A DNA stretch of 64,000 nucleotides from Cavenderia fasciculata (GCF_000203815.1 NW_004457708.1:1-64000); one strand, 5' to 3'; shown: positions 1 to 15,315, numbered from the stretch's first letter. The notes: generated from the letters alone by a model not told the origin. A program made the numbers and translations.

Positions 1-144
1 ATCTACATCATTATCAAGAAGCATCTGGGCATATTCCTCTCTTACTTGAACTTCTTTTGTAGCCCATTCTTTTACTTGTTTTGCTGACCATCGTTTGAAA
101 TCGCTTTGTGATGCAATTTCTGTTATTGTCTTGGCATTATACAT
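1..144 (-). CDS. SAM-domain protein, N-terminal part (runs off left edge)
   Basis: An open frame enters from the left edge and gives 48 residues from an ATG at 144. It contains KRWSAKQVKEWATKEV followed by EEYAQMLLDNDVD, the first two helices of a sterile-alpha-motif (SAM) domain: the Trp-x-x-xx-Val-x-x-Trp spacing and the acidic end of helix 2 are typical. SAM domains mediate protein-protein oligomerisation and often sit in signalling proteins. The frame stays open upstream of the ATG to a stop near 198, so the ATG at 144 is the first in-frame start unless an upstream exon exists. The rest of the protein lies outside the window, so its function cannot be given. This is a family call from pattern, not from a search. 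Confidence 0.5.
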   Translation of the reverse strand, partial: MYNAKTITEIASQSDFKRWSAKQVKEWATKEVQVREEYAQMLLDNDVD

Positions 145-468
145 GTTATGATTAAAAGTGATGTCGAAAGATAATAGACAACATGGGTTCTCCTTTTAAT
201 GTTGTTGTTGTTGTTGGTATTGAAATTCTTTGTTTGAAACACTCTGACACCATTTTTTTTTTTTTTTTTCATTCTCTTGTCGCCACCACTCTTGAAAACA
301 ACAAGACGGATTCTTTGTCTTATGTGAACAAAGATTAGTACTCCTATAGATTCAGCTCAACTTTGAACGATAACAGCAATTTATAATTAATATACCAACA
401 TTCTATGATGACAGTAACATTCAACCTATTACATACAACATTGATAATCAATGTTTTGTCTATTGTAA
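145..468. other. Intergenic DNA
   Basis: AT-rich sequence with a GTT-repeat near 200-225 and a T-run near 253-269. No supported gene. Short open frames here look random. Confidence 0.6.
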
Positions 469-870
469 TTGCTAGAACCACTCTCACTAAAGCATTCTCG
501 TTTATCATCCAATCCATGTTATATTTCAACTTTGTATGTCTATTCATACAACCAAATCCATTTTGTAAGAATTGGTAAACTGGTTACACTCTGTGTTGAT
601 TCACCTCCAACCTTGACAATGCAAACTACAGCTTCAGAAGTATATACGGATGTTTTTATTCCTGAAAGATTTAGACCTCCCAATATTCAAATAGTTACAG
701 TATCTACATACCAAAAACATTCTCCAACTTTATTTATTCATCCATGTAGAATCTGTTGTTTGTTGAGTGGACAATTGATAATCCAAAATAGTGATGGAAG
801 TGGAATACCTTGTGATACCAACCAATCTTTTTCCATTGATCCATTTTCTATGAACTATGTTTGCCTATAA
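469..870 (+). pseudogene. Virus-fibre-like beta-sandwich fragment (fossil)
   Basis: An open frame of about 130 codons whose C-terminal 110 residues follow a recurring pattern of viral and phage fibre-type tip domains: a VRIGKLVTL strand, then IPERFRPP, then GQLIIQNSDGSG and a final DPFSMNYV strand. The family pattern is R-x-G-x-x-V-x-L, then IP-x-x-(F/Y)RP, then a short G-x-L/I-x-I strand and an aromatic last strand. It looks like an isolated piece without a convincing start, next to retroelement remnants and far from ordinary host genes. I read it as a fragment of a virus-like insertion, probably old. An alternative is a host protein that borrowed the fold. No neighbouring capsid, polymerase or integrase gene is visible. 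Confidence 0.3.
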
Positions 871-1506
871 TTTCAATCCAATTATGGTTAAAATTATGAA
901 TTTATAATCCAAAATCTAAATCAAACCAATATTTTTCTATTTTTCTAAAATAATTTTAACTTTTTTAACCTTTATAATTCTATCCAAAATATTAAAAGTT
1001 AATAATTAATTCTAAAAAATAATAAATACAATAAAAATAAATATTTCTAAAATAAATTAACTATTTTAACTTATTTAATATATAATGAGCCCTGAAAGGG
1101 CGAATGCTTGTAAACTTTTTTGGGAGCGCCAGCGATCCAACGCCCAACCCACACACAACCATTAAGTTTTCCAAAACTAATCCAACAAAACAACCTTTAA
1201 CCAACCATTTAGTTTTCCAAAACTGAATCAACAATCCAAAAAAGTAAAAATCCCCCTTTTTTTCTTTTCAATAAACGTAAGACTATCACGGATGTGAATG
1301 GTGGTAGTCATAGATGTTAAAAAAAAAAAAAAAATATAGGCCAATAAAATAATAATAATAATATAAGAAATAATATCACCCAACAACGGGGATACAAGCC
1401 CTATATTAACAGAACCTCTAACTATTTTAATTAAAATTAAAACAAATAAACCATAATTACTCTATCGTCCGACGACTAGAGTCCAGATTTATTAAAAAAA
1501 AAAAAA
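871..1506. repeat. Retroelement graveyard with two A-tails
   Basis: Very AT-rich to 1080. From about 1085 the base composition changes (a short GC-rich inverted motif, AGCCCTGAAAGGGC, at 1088-1101) and the stretch ends in a pure A-run at about 1320-1334. A second A-run sits at about 1494-1506. Both A-runs are followed by TATAGGCC. A-runs at ends of unrelated sequence are what 3' ends of non-LTR retroelements leave behind, so two truncated copies, one behind the other, are a reasonable reading. No protein can be recognised in 871-1506. Confidence 0.35.
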
Positions 1507-2410
1507 TTATAGGCCCTTTTTTGCACGAGTGTACCTCCAAAGGCTGACCATAGCCAACGAAAAGTGGAACGTGTGCGACCCCAGGTCAAAAGATCTTAGC
1601 AACCGATGACAGAGTGTATCCAATGAGCTAGCTGCTCTTTCTACCATCGTGTTACCAAAGGGTCGAGATATGGTTTGGAAATATGTAACCAAATGTCTCC
1701 CGCTAGTCATGGGTGACCCAGTCGCCTCCATCTGTGTGTCGTGTGGTAAAGATGAATCCTCCAAGCACTTGTTCTTCCAATGCAAGGAGACCACGCTGCC
1801 AGTGAAGATACTGAAAGAGGTCACTGCTGCCAACAACATTCCACCACCAGCTTGGGACATCACCCTCCTCAACCTCAAACAAACTCCAATGACCACAAAC
1901 TTGGTCGCTGCAACACTCGAACGAATATGGTTCCGACCTAATGATCTACGTCACCAAAGAGATGAACCATTCACTGAACAATATCTGCGAGCTAGATTGC
2001 TAAATGATATGCGACATATATTTTAAAAGTAAACTGGAACAAGACGTTAGAATTATGTAATCGATGGCACTTGGCTCTAATGAACCAAACCGACGAATCA
2101 GTAACACATACAATTACAGAACGAATACAAACTATCATCCTTTGATTCTCCTCCAACTACAACCAAAATATAGATTACAATTTTGAGAACAAGCAACAAT
2201 CCTAAACAATCTTTCCTTCCTCATCCCCTTCTCTAATCAACACAATAAAATAGTAAAACAGTAATAATAATCATACATATGATTATGCGATTAATGGTTG
2301 GTAGTTGTGTCTTGTAATAACTATATAGATACAAAGGTAGAATTTTAATTATTTTGAGAGGTGGTTTACCTTTGGTAGTCGTTTGGTTTATTGCGAAAAA
2401 GGGCCTATAA
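1507..2410 (+). mobile_element. Non-LTR retrotransposon remnant (TRE-like, ORF2 C-terminus)
   Basis: A frame open from about 1601 to 2026 encodes the C-terminal end of a non-LTR retrotransposon ORF2: a W(K/x)-rich entry and the reverse-transcriptase zinc-binding signature C-VSC-GKDESSKHLFFQC (CxxC...HxxxxC). In dictyostelids such elements (TRE3, TRE5 families) insert beside tRNA genes; a tRNA-Cys starts 39 bp downstream of this segment, which fits. The copy lacks endonuclease and reverse-transcriptase domains and is 5' truncated, so it is dead. Unusual for a LINE, the segment is bracketed by an 18-base inverted repeat (1507-1524 and 2393-2410, 17 of 18 matching) carrying TATAGGCCC. Sequence 2030-2390 is probably its 3' untranslated part. 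Confidence 0.65.
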
Positions 2411-2448
2411 ATAGGGGAAAACTCCAAAAAGATAGACGCTAAAATAAT

Positions 2449-2520
2449 GGATTATTAGCTCAGTGGTAGAGTAGAGGACTGCAAATCCTTTGGTCACAAG
2501 TTCAATCCTTGTATAATCCT
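2449..2520 (+). tRNA. tRNA-Cys (anticodon GCA)
   Basis: The 72-nt segment folds as a tRNA. Acceptor strands GGATTAT (2449-2455) and ATAATCC (2513-2519) pair fully, with T2520 as discriminator. The A box TAGCTCAGTGG and the B box GTTCAATCC are present. The anticodon loop CTGCAAA is flanked by AGGA/TCCT-type stem strands and gives anticodon GCA (cysteine). The T stem is ACAAG/CTTGT. A T-run interrupted by GC follows directly (TTTTTGCTCTTTTTT), suitable as an RNA polymerase III terminator. No intron is seen. The gene is the likely target of the upstream retroelement remnant. Confidence 0.93.
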
Positions 2521-2945
2521 TTTTGCTCTTTTTTCGCATGGGGTGGAGAGCTGAGACCTTTTTTTTTTCCTTTCCTGAATCTGCTGACTCGTGGCTACAA
2601 TTATATCCAAGTTTCATCTATTTTGGACATATCTGCATAGTTAAAAAGCCATCATTGGTCAAACTGGTTTTTTGCCTTTCCTGCTATTGACTAGCTAAAT
2701 TTTTAATTCAAAGAGTTTCGCTGTTTGTGATTAATTTTTTAACAACACATAAGACCCCATTGTTCTTTGCATAAAAAAAAAAGAGATTGGTCAATTAATT
2801 CAAAAGATACTATGATTTATCCTTTATTGGTGTTTTTTTAAAAAATATTGGACATTATTATTATTATGATTATTATTACCACCGACGGGCATTTTAAAAA
2901 ACCATTATTATTATTATCTATCTTTTTGAAACGATCGATTTAAAT
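2521..2945. other. Intergenic DNA between tRNA-Cys and first mucin-like gene
   Basis: AT-rich. It holds the pol III T-runs after the tRNA and, from about 2850, an ATT-rich 3' flank containing CCACCGACGGGC that is repeated downstream at 4371-4450 as part of the tandem duplication. No gene supported. Confidence 0.6.
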
Positions 2946-3381
2946 TTAGAGGATCAAAGAGAAGATGATGGCAACGAGGGCAACCAATGGAGCTGCAACC
3001 AATGATGATCCAGCACCGGTGGTAGTGGTAAGGTTTGGAGGTGAACCAGTGGTGGAGGTGGTAGTGGCAGTGGTGGTACCTGTAGTAGTTGTGCCTGTGG
3101 TAGTAGTACCTGTAGTAGTGGTACCAGTAGTGGTAGTACCTGTAGTAGTAGTACCTGTGGTGGTAGTAGTAGTTGGATCGGCTGTAGTAGTTGTAGTAGT
3201 TGTAGTAGCTAAATTTAATTAAAAGAAAAAAAATTAATAAAAAAAACATAGATTTTAATATTTTGAAATGAGGCATCATTGATCGATCCCCATAGAGAAT
3301 GTGATACATACTCTCAGTTACAGCAAGGGCCATTGAGATCATAACGAGGAGGGCAAAAATAACATAGATTGTCTTGTTCAT
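2946..3381 (-). CDS. Thr-rich secreted, probably GPI-anchored mucin-like protein (copy 1)
   Basis: Two exons, 3312-3381 and 2946-3208, joined by an intron with donor GTATGT and acceptor TTTAG, encode 110 residues. The N-terminus MNKTIYVIFALLVMISMALA is a signal peptide. The middle is nearly pure threonine broken by Gly, Ala and Pro (TTTTG units), a good substrate for the Thr-directed O-glycosylation that dictyostelids use. The end is a short Gly-Ser stretch followed by a hydrophobic tail finishing in IIFSLIL, as in a GPI-attachment signal. It should be a small heavily glycosylated cell-surface or extracellular-matrix protein. It is paralogous to the gene at 4458-4866, with the intron at the same place. 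No family name can be assigned. Confidence 0.75.
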
Positions 3382-4457
3382 TTTTTAGAGTGAGATAGAG
3401 AGACTATAGGAAGGATAATTAGGAAGGACAATTTAGAGGATTGGAATTATAAATAATATAAAGTTATTTTGATTTCTTACATTTTGTTGATGTTATTATT
3501 AATTTAAAATAAATGTATTTGAAAGATGTATCAAAAAGTGATGAGTTGAAATGATTGTCGACCAACTACTTTTATGTTCAACTCTTTAGTGATTTAAAAT
3601 AAATAAAATTATAATTTTAAATCAAAAAGGGGTTGTACGAACAATTATGTGAGAGGGGACTTGTGTGTTGTTGTTCAACAAAACCATGACCATGCAGACA
3701 CCAAAAATATTCAATCCAATCATCCTCTCACTCACTCACACACACACAAGTCCGGAGAATTGAATTCATGATTATTTGATGGTTTTTTAATTTTGGACAA
3801 GGAGATGCAAGTACAATGTCTTGAGAATAGACCATTTACACCTGTTTGAAAGCATTAATCTTAAAGGTTAATAGACATGCATATTCAAAGAGGAGATGGA
3901 CGATGTAAGAACTCAACCAGAGATATCTGACAAGGAGATTTCAATGACGACGATCACTTGTCTCTATGAGAAATATTTGCAAATATAGATCAACCGACAT
4001 ATTTGAAAGGAGACCCAAAATTGCGCATCCTATATTACCATTGTGAATGACAACTATTGTAACCATAAATTCTAAAATCATAATAAATACCTTTGTAGTA
4101 ACCCTATCACATTTGATTTGTTTTTAAAATTATTGACTAAATATATATCAAACAAGAGTTTGTATTTAGTATTATGAGGATTAAACAAAAAACTTGGAAT
4201 TCAAGATAGACAGAGTCAAATCCAAACAAGTAAATGAATCAATTCATTAATAAATCAAAAGAAGAAGAGTTTTTTGGTTTTAGAAACAACCCAATATCAA
4301 GTTTATTAATTCTTTTTTTTTTTTTTTTTTTTTTTTAATTGGTTGGTTGATGGGAGGGCTTTTTTATATTTGGGACATTATTATTATTATGATTATTATT
4401 ACCACCGACGGGCATTTTTAAAAAACCATTATTATTATTATCTATCTTTTTTGAAAT
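3382..4457. other. Intergenic DNA between the tandem copies
   Basis: Holds the promoter-side flank of copy 1. The stretch at about 3545-3620, including GATTGTCGACCAACTAC, recurs nearly unchanged upstream of copy 2 at about 5058-5137. A T-run of about 23 bases lies near 4313-4336, and the ATT-rich 3' flank of copy 2 starts at about 4371. No gene is supported in 3621-4310. Confidence 0.6.
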
Positions 4458-4866
4458 TTAGAGGATCAAAGAGAAGATAATAGCAACGAGGGCAACCAAT
4501 GGAGCTGCAACCAATGATGATCCAGCACCGGTGGTAGTAGTGGTAACGTTGGTAGTGGTGGTGGCAGTGGTGGTGATTGCAGCAGTAGTTCCAGTGGTGG
4601 TAGTAGTACCTGTAGTAGTGGTACCTGTAGTAGTGGTACCTGTGGTAGTAGTACCTGTGGTGGTAGTAGTAGTTGGATCAGCTGTAGTGGTTGTAGTAGT
4701 AGTAGTAGCTAAATTGAAAGAAAAGAAAAAAAATTTTAATATTTTGAAATGAGGCATCATTGATCAATCGATCCCCATAGAATATGTGATACACACTCTC
4801 AGTTACAGCAAGGGCCATTGAGATCATAACGAGGAGGGCAAAAATAACATAGATTGTCTTGTTCAT
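4458..4866 (-). CDS. Thr-rich secreted, probably GPI-anchored mucin-like protein (copy 2)
   Basis: Exons 4797-4866 and 4458-4708 encode 106 residues with the same plan as copy 1: an almost identical signal peptide (MNKTIYVIFALLVMISMALA), a TTTTG-type threonine domain, the segment GAGSSLVAAP and a hydrophobic tail ending IIFSLIL that should direct GPI attachment. The intron is in the same codon as in copy 1; here the donor reads GTGTGT rather than GTATGT. The two copies differ mostly in number and order of Thr-Gly units, as expected for slippage within a repeat. Expected role: glycosylated surface or matrix protein. Function otherwise unknown. Confidence 0.75.
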
Positions 4867-5872
4867 TTTAGAGAGACTATAATTAGGAAGGATAATTAGA
4901 GGAAGGATAAATTAGAGGATTGGAATTATAAATAATATAAAGTTATTTTGATTACTTACATTTTGGTAGATGTTATTATTATTATTAATTTAAAATAATG
5001 GAAAAACTTTTAAACTTTTAGTTTAGTTTAGAGAGTAGAGAAATAAGATGTATTTGATGAGTTGAAATGATTGTCGACCAACTACTTTTATGTTCAACTC
5101 TTTAGTGATTTAAAATAAATAAAATTATAATTTTAAAAAAAAGGGTTGCAGAGATGGATGGAGGTGGTGGTTTGATTGAATATTTTTGGTCTTCGAATGG
5201 TTCACACCCCAACCAAAAAAAAAAAAAAAAAAAGTATGGTTTTCAAAACAACTTCAAGCGGGAAAGGGGATGATGACCTACCCATCCTCGGTAGTCAACT
5301 TTTTTAAAGCTGCTGTTCAAGTGTGGTGAGTGGTGACAATCATTATTCCTCCAATCAATGCTTTTTTTTTGATGAGCCAGTGAAGGGTGATCGATGCAAA
5401 AATACAACCTTGTGTGTCCTTCCTCTTTATCCCTCTGGTGTTGACTACCACCAATCATGCAACCAGTCTTGAGGGTGATTGATTGATTGATTGATTGATG
5501 TATAAAAAAAAGAGAGATGTTGTGTTTTGTATATATTTTTATATATATATACCTTCCCTCCTTTTCCAAATCTGATGTAATCGATTCTATATATAGAGAT
5601 TTGTGTTGAGAAACATTAAAGAGTGAGTAGAGTTTGGTTTTAATTTAAATGTTTAAATTGATTGGTTTCATTTATATAAACCCACTTTAACTACTTCCAA
5701 GCGACAGTTTACCCATGTGTTGATCACCATCATCATCATGAACATCATCAACACCAATGTTGGAACTACAGTTCCAGTTTACTTGATCTATTGTATAGTT
5801 TTTTTTTTTTTTTTGATCTTCATTTTTTATTTACACAATTTTGTTTTGTTTCTTTTATTATTATTATTATTA
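4867..5872. other. Intergenic DNA
   Basis: Contains the duplicated promoter flank of copy 2 (to about 5140), an A-run at about 5215-5233, a (GATT)n run at about 5477-5499 and T-runs near 5800-5815. A 108-codon minus-strand frame at 5243-5569 has low-complexity, non-protein-like composition and is not called. Confidence 0.6.
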
Positions 5873-6217
5873 TTATTGTTTCATTACAATTTCAGGACGT
5901 TCACCAAACATTCTAGTTAATTTTTCATTTTGTTCTAAAAGACTGGCATTAAATTTAGCTTCTTCTTTTGTTTTTGGTGTCAATAGTGATGATATTTTGT
6001 TGATGCTTCCTCTTCTTCCAGTTATTTGATTTAATTTATCTATTTTTCTTTTTAAATCCAATTGAGGTTCATTATGTATTTCCCTTTAACAATAAAAATA
6101 TTATTAGATACTTGTATATATTTCAATTCTTCTTGTATTGGCATACTTTAATAATTGATCGATCGTTTCATTATTATTTGGATTACTTTCTAAATTGGTT
6201 GTTGTAGTAGTATCCAT
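5873..6217 (-). CDS. Small helical protein of unknown function (93 aa)
   Basis: Exons 6147-6217 and 5873-6083 give a 93-residue, charged, probably helical protein: an N-terminal Thr/Asn leader, then LDLKRKIDKLNQITGRRG and a C-terminal half rich in Glu, Lys and Arg. A much shorter intron using a later GT would not keep the frame, so the 63-nt intron (donor GTATGC, acceptor AAAG) is preferred. No signal peptide or membrane segment. I do not recognise the family; it could be a small subunit of a complex. It converges on nothing and is followed on the same strand by the USP7 gene's 3' end. Confidence 0.55.
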
Positions 6218-6507
6218 TATCTCTCTCTCTAGTTAATATTAAACTTTTTAATATTTTATATCTATTTTTCTCTCTCTATTGTATTTATGAATAGATTGTG
6301 CTTGTTATCAATCTAAATTACGAGTTTGATGTTTTTGTTATTAATATTTTTTTAATTTTACAACAACCCACGAACTTTCAATTATTTGTATTTATGTGAA
6401 ATGGAGGGAAAAAAGGTGGTTTTTGATTTGTTTGTAGAAAATAGGAAGAGGGGGGAAAGACGAGGAGATGAGATTAAAAATACGTACGACAACTTTACTA
6501 CCCTCTC

Positions 6508-10536
<4,029 letters not shown>

Positions 10537-11000
10537 TATTCTTAAATTACTAATAATAAATATATAAATAAATAAATAGTTGTATACTTTTTGTGTAGCA
10601 GTATACCTTATTAAAAATACTATATAGCTTATAATATTAGTTGGTTATATTCTCTCTCTCTCTATAATATTGAAGTACTTTAATTAATTATCTTTTTTTT
10701 GTTTTTTTGAACATCGACTCTCTCAAACAAACAATTAAATGTTTAAAAAATGTTCAAAAAGATATTAATACAATTCGATTAATTCAAATTTGTGGGAAAA
10801 CACTTTTTAATGGTTTGACACTTTTATCTCTCTCCTCTCTATTTCTCTATTTCTCTATTTTGGAAAATAACAAATAATTATATTATATATAAATAATATA
10901 TAATTATTTTAAATTTATATTATAGATATATAGATGTTGTTTGTTTGTTTGTTTTGTTGTTATGTTATGTTAATTATGTTTTTTGTTTGTTTGTTTGTTG
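10537..11000. other. Intergenic DNA (USP7 promoter side)
   Basis: AT-rich with CT-runs (TCTCTCTCTC near 10648) and a TTTG-repeat near 10935-10998. It should hold the USP7 promoter and the 3' end of the RasGEF transcript. No gene seen. Confidence 0.6.
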
Positions 11001-14000
11001 TTAAGGTTCAATTAATTTAGATTGTTTGTATAATGCACGTTCTTGTAAACCTTGAACTTGAAGTAAAAAGTCACGAATAATAGGGACGGGTGTAAAAGAG
11101 TAGGGTTGTTGTTGGAATTGTTGGATTTCTTGAATGACGGCTGCTAACTGCGTACGTTTGATCATGTTGATGAGACCGCCTTCCAGAGTCTCGGGGGAAC
11201 CCTCCTCGAGAAAGGTTAGATCGGTGAGATAGACACCGAGGAATGGGAGACACGGCGGATTCTTGGTGTGCAATACATCTCGATACACCTTGAAATTGCC
11301 CTTGTTGGCCATCAGTGAATTCAAATGTTTAAAAGTTGCCAAATATTTTCTTGATATGGTTTCCCATGTCTTTTTTAATCTATACACTGGTGTCATATTT
11401 AATCCTGATAATATTTCCATTACTGCATTATAATTATTTAAATTTCTACAATGCTAAAGAAAATTAAAAAATAAATAGATATATTAATAAATATAATTAT
11501 ATTTCTATTTTTTCTATTTTCTTTTTCTTACATCAGCAATTGAAATAAATTTCTTTATAATATTTGCACGTTTTGTTAATCTTTCTTCTTGTACAATTTC
11601 GGTGGCAACCCAAAGTGGAATGTTATTTGAACGTTTGATGATATTCCAAATGTTGGGTGCCTTTTCTTCCTTTCCAGGTTTGCTAAATGCTAAATTTACA
11701 CACTCGTATGGTTTAATCAACGAGTAGGATTCATGTTCGATCAATGTCAATTGTCTTGCAATCTCCAAATCATCAAATACAAATAATGTTGGTATCTGTT
11801 CATTCTTTAAATTTGGTATAATTGCTGGTGGTATTCTACCATGAATTATTATATCTTTTTGTTCTCCTGCCAACTAAAAGAAAAATTTAAAATAAATAAA
11901 TTAATATTTCTATTTTCTTTTTTTTCTTTTTTTTCTTTTCTTTTTTCTACTTTAACATACTCTTCTTTGAATAGTTCTTTGAATATTTTGAGCAATTTTT
12001 TCCATACCATCTTCACAAAGTGGACCAGTTACAAAATTTTCCAATTCATCCAATAATTTTGGACTTTTGTCAAAATCATGGAAATGTTTATCGATCCACA
12101 TTTTAATGATACTACAAACTCGTAGTTTGACGGTACGAGCAATAATGGTTTGTTTTTCCAAGTGAGATTGGTGTTGTTCGTCACTCATTGATGGGTCTCG
12201 ATCATCGACAATATGACTGGCTTGTTCGTATCGATACGTAAGTCTTGATAAAAAGTAATCGGCCGTTGTAAATGTCTTGAACGTCAATAAAAAGGTTTCG
12301 GCAAAGTTGGGATCAGATAGTTGATGGTGTGTAAGTGCCTCTACCAAAGCATCGACAGTACCACACTTGATCTTGATGGCACGTTTACTATGAATCGACA
12401 ATGCAAATACATTTGGTGAACCATTGGCATTATTACCAATTAGATTATTATTATTGACAAAATAAATATCACTACGATCTTTGAAATCCTCTTCTATACC
12501 TCTATACAAATTATCTACATTAATTGGTGAATCTGATCTAAGTATTGTAGAATTTGAGTTGGTAGTTTGTTGTTGAGCTGTTGGAGGACTAGTAGAAGAA
12601 GATGATTGATGATTTGAATCGGAAACTGGTGATATACCAGTAGTGATTGATGGTGAAGATCCAAGTGAAGATGCAGGTGATGCAGTTGTAGTTGCAGAGT
12701 CTGGAGATGTTGCCAACAAATGTTTCTCTTGTTGTTGTTGATTATTATTATTATTATTATCCCCATCTTTGACCATTGGTTGTGTGGCAGAAGGTTTGGA
12801 TGTGACTACTGGAGTTGGTTGTTGACCAAACCTGATTGGCCAATAACTCTTGCGTTGAGCTTCATTGGTGCGTGGTGTGTAACTGGCTGAGAGGACAGAC
12901 TCTGTGATTGGTGCAGTCGATGAGGATGGGGGAGACAGCGACATGGACAAATAACTAGGATCGTCCAGTCCAGATGGAGACGACGGTGATGTGGACGTTG
13001 ATGTTGGCGACCCCTTGATCCCCAAACCAAGTGCATTGTTTTTTGCAGGTTGTTTGGCTTGACCTACAACTCCACCAGTATTTACACCACCACCAGTCTT
13101 ATTATTATTATTATTATTAATATTTGGAGTAGTTTGAAGAATAGTCATGTGATGGTGATGACGATGTGGAGCCTTGTGGGAGATAGAGAGTGCTGGGAAA
13201 AACTGATAGGACAAGTCCTTATCGTGGGCAACTCGGTTAATGATTTGGTGATTGTACAGCAGAGATGTGGAAGTTGGGTGCGACTGGGAAGTGGGTGTAT
13301 TTACATTCTCCTCGACTGCGACAGACATCGTAGACGAGTTGATCTTTTCAGGTGCGCTTTGGTGGAATTGGATGGGGTGGGCAACCGTCGGCACGTGCAA
13401 GAAAAGGGGTGGTTTGATGCCTGGCTTTCGACTCGGCTCGGCCACTAGGTAACGGCGCTTGCCGGCCTCCTCGAGGAACCGGTAGCTCGGCATGGACATG
13501 GGCGTAATAATCTCATCGTCGTCATCGTCTTCCTCGCCGCTACTGTCTATTGACGACGGCGACGACGACGACAACTTGGGTGCACGTACATACTGGTTGG
13601 CAACCGTCTTTCCCCTCTTTCTTCTTCCAATACTATTAATATTACCATTATTCATATTATTCTTTCCATTATTTAATGATTGTTTTATATCTAAAACTTC
13701 TGGTGTAATCGTAATGGTACTAGTTGTTGTTGTTGTTGTTGTTGTTGTTGATTCTTGTTGTTGTTTGATTTTTACATTATTATTATTGTTAGTTTCCTTT
13801 TCTTTTTCCATTTCCTGTTCTTTTGGATTATTATTATTATCTTCTTGTTGATCAACAAATTTCTTTGTAATCCATTCTACATCTTTAGAGGTGAGTTTAG
13901 ATTTACGAGAGTTTGATCCTTTTCTAACTCTAAATTTATCTACCAAGCTTTGTACCTCTTTTTCTTCTTCATCCATGGTCGATGTAGTTATAGTAAGACC

Positions 14001-14265
14001 ACCTGTCTCATCAACATCGTTACTCATAAGCAATGATGGTTCTCTTGACCCAATCAACAAGTTTCTTCGCTCTTTTCTGTCTAGATTAGCTGTTACACCC
14101 TGGGTAAATACCTTGTCTCTCCAATCACCTGCCACTCTATGTGCTTGATGATTACGATTAAAGTTTTTAAATGCTCCACCAACTCCTCCACCTCCACTAC
14201 TATTCGTTGACGATGACGATGGCCCTGAATATGATTGACTTATTGGATGATCTATTATATCCTTA

Positions 14266-14306
<41 letters not shown>

Positions 14307-15269
14307 GTGTTGTCCATGTTGTCCATTTGTATTTCTCGCTGGAACAGGTGCCAATGGTGGGAATTCATTCATATAGTGTGTAGTAGTTGGTGATATCGAT
14401 CGATTATAATATGGAATTCCTCCTCCTCCTCCAACACTATTAACACTATTATTGCTTTCACCATCATCACCACTATTACTATCAATCAACTTTGAGCTAC
14501 GATAACTATTTCTTATTTTACGTGATACTGTTGGTGGAGAAAGTGGAACTGAATGTTGTGTTTTCCATCCTTTGGTTTCAGACGACGATGATGATGACGA
14601 CGACGATGAAGACGTAGATGCAAATGATGAAGATGGAGATTGATTTTCACCTTTTTGTTCTTCATTCGTTGTTGTTGTCTCTGTTGGAGGGGATGAAGAT
14701 CCAATATTTAAATTCAAAGGTGGTACAATATTGGTTGTAGTAGATGTTGATTTTGTTGTTGTTGTTGTTGTTGTTGTTATTGTAGTATCATCAGATACTA
14801 CATTACTACCATTATTATTATTGATTATATTCGTATCACCAGAACCTCTAAGTTTAAATGGACTAGTACTTGTACTAGTACTTTCTCCATTTGTAGTAGT
14901 AGTGTCGTTGGTTGTAGTCTTTTTTTGAAATGATTTGCCAACCAGGATTTGTTGAGATTTTATGTGATTGTTGGATTGTGTCTGATAGACCTTTCCCAAC
15001 AGTTTGACCGATGGTAGAGAAGATGGTATATCCTCACCTTCACGACCACTCATTATATTGTTTTGGTTATTATTATTATTCATTAGTTTCTGTACAATAC
15101 TAGTTATATTGGTTGAAGATGTTAATGATGATGAAGATTGTTCACCACTTCCACCACCACCACCACTGTCAACAGCAGCGTTGTTGCAACTGTTTATCGG
15201 TTCCATTATAATCTTTTTGTTGTATGTACTATTTTCTTGTAAGTTTTTCCTCCGTTCTTCAATTGTCAT
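11001..15269 (-). CDS. Ras guanine-nucleotide exchange factor (RasGEF_N + RasGEF)
   Basis: Exons 11961-15269, 11532-11873 and 11001-11453 encode 1367 residues. Residues 1-950 are low complexity (Ser, Thr, Asn, Gln, Gly tracts) with short ordered islands such as DWRDKVFTQGVTANLDR. A RasGEF_N (REM) domain lies at about 955-1085, including DALVEALTHHQLSDPNFAET and TFLLTFKTF-type helices. The CDC25-type catalytic domain is at about 1130-1360, with NIPLWVATEIVQEE, IISIAD-x-CRNL-type and LPFLGVYLTDLTFLEEG motifs. It should catalyse GDP release from a Ras or Rap protein at the membrane. Dictyostelids have over twenty such genes and I cannot say which orthologue this is. The frame continues upstream of this ATG to a clean acceptor at 15354-15355, so an extra 5' exon may add residues. 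Confidence 0.9.
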
Positions 15270-15277
15270 TAATTTTG

Positions 15278-15315
<38 letters not shown>

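Noticed and set aside
2965-3222. Val-rich plus-strand frame opposite the mucin gene
   Set aside because: Antisense of ACT/ACC threonine codons; the same shadow appears over copy 2.
2914-3381. 155-codon Tyr/His-rich minus-strand frame
   Set aside because: It reads through the intron of the mucin-like gene and then translates the Thr repeat in a wrong frame; the spliced model gives a signal peptide, Thr repeat and GPI tail.
5243-5569. 108-codon minus-strand frame
   Set aside because: Made of simple repeats (INQSINQSI, YIYIKIY) with no motif and no intron context.
10788-10800. TTGTGGGA, reverse of a DUSE-like small-RNA promoter motif
   Set aside because: No structured or non-coding gene lies at the expected distance; it falls in the USP7 promoter.
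12515-13036. His/Leu-rich minus-strand frames in the RasGEF exon
   Set aside because: Alternative-frame products of CAT/CAA repeats inside the long RasGEF exon.
13492-13851. Ser/Leu/Val-rich plus-strand frame
   Set aside because: Antisense of the RasGEF low-complexity region.
15004-15312. 102-codon plus-strand frame
   Set aside because: Antisense of the RasGEF N-terminus and its AAT repeat.
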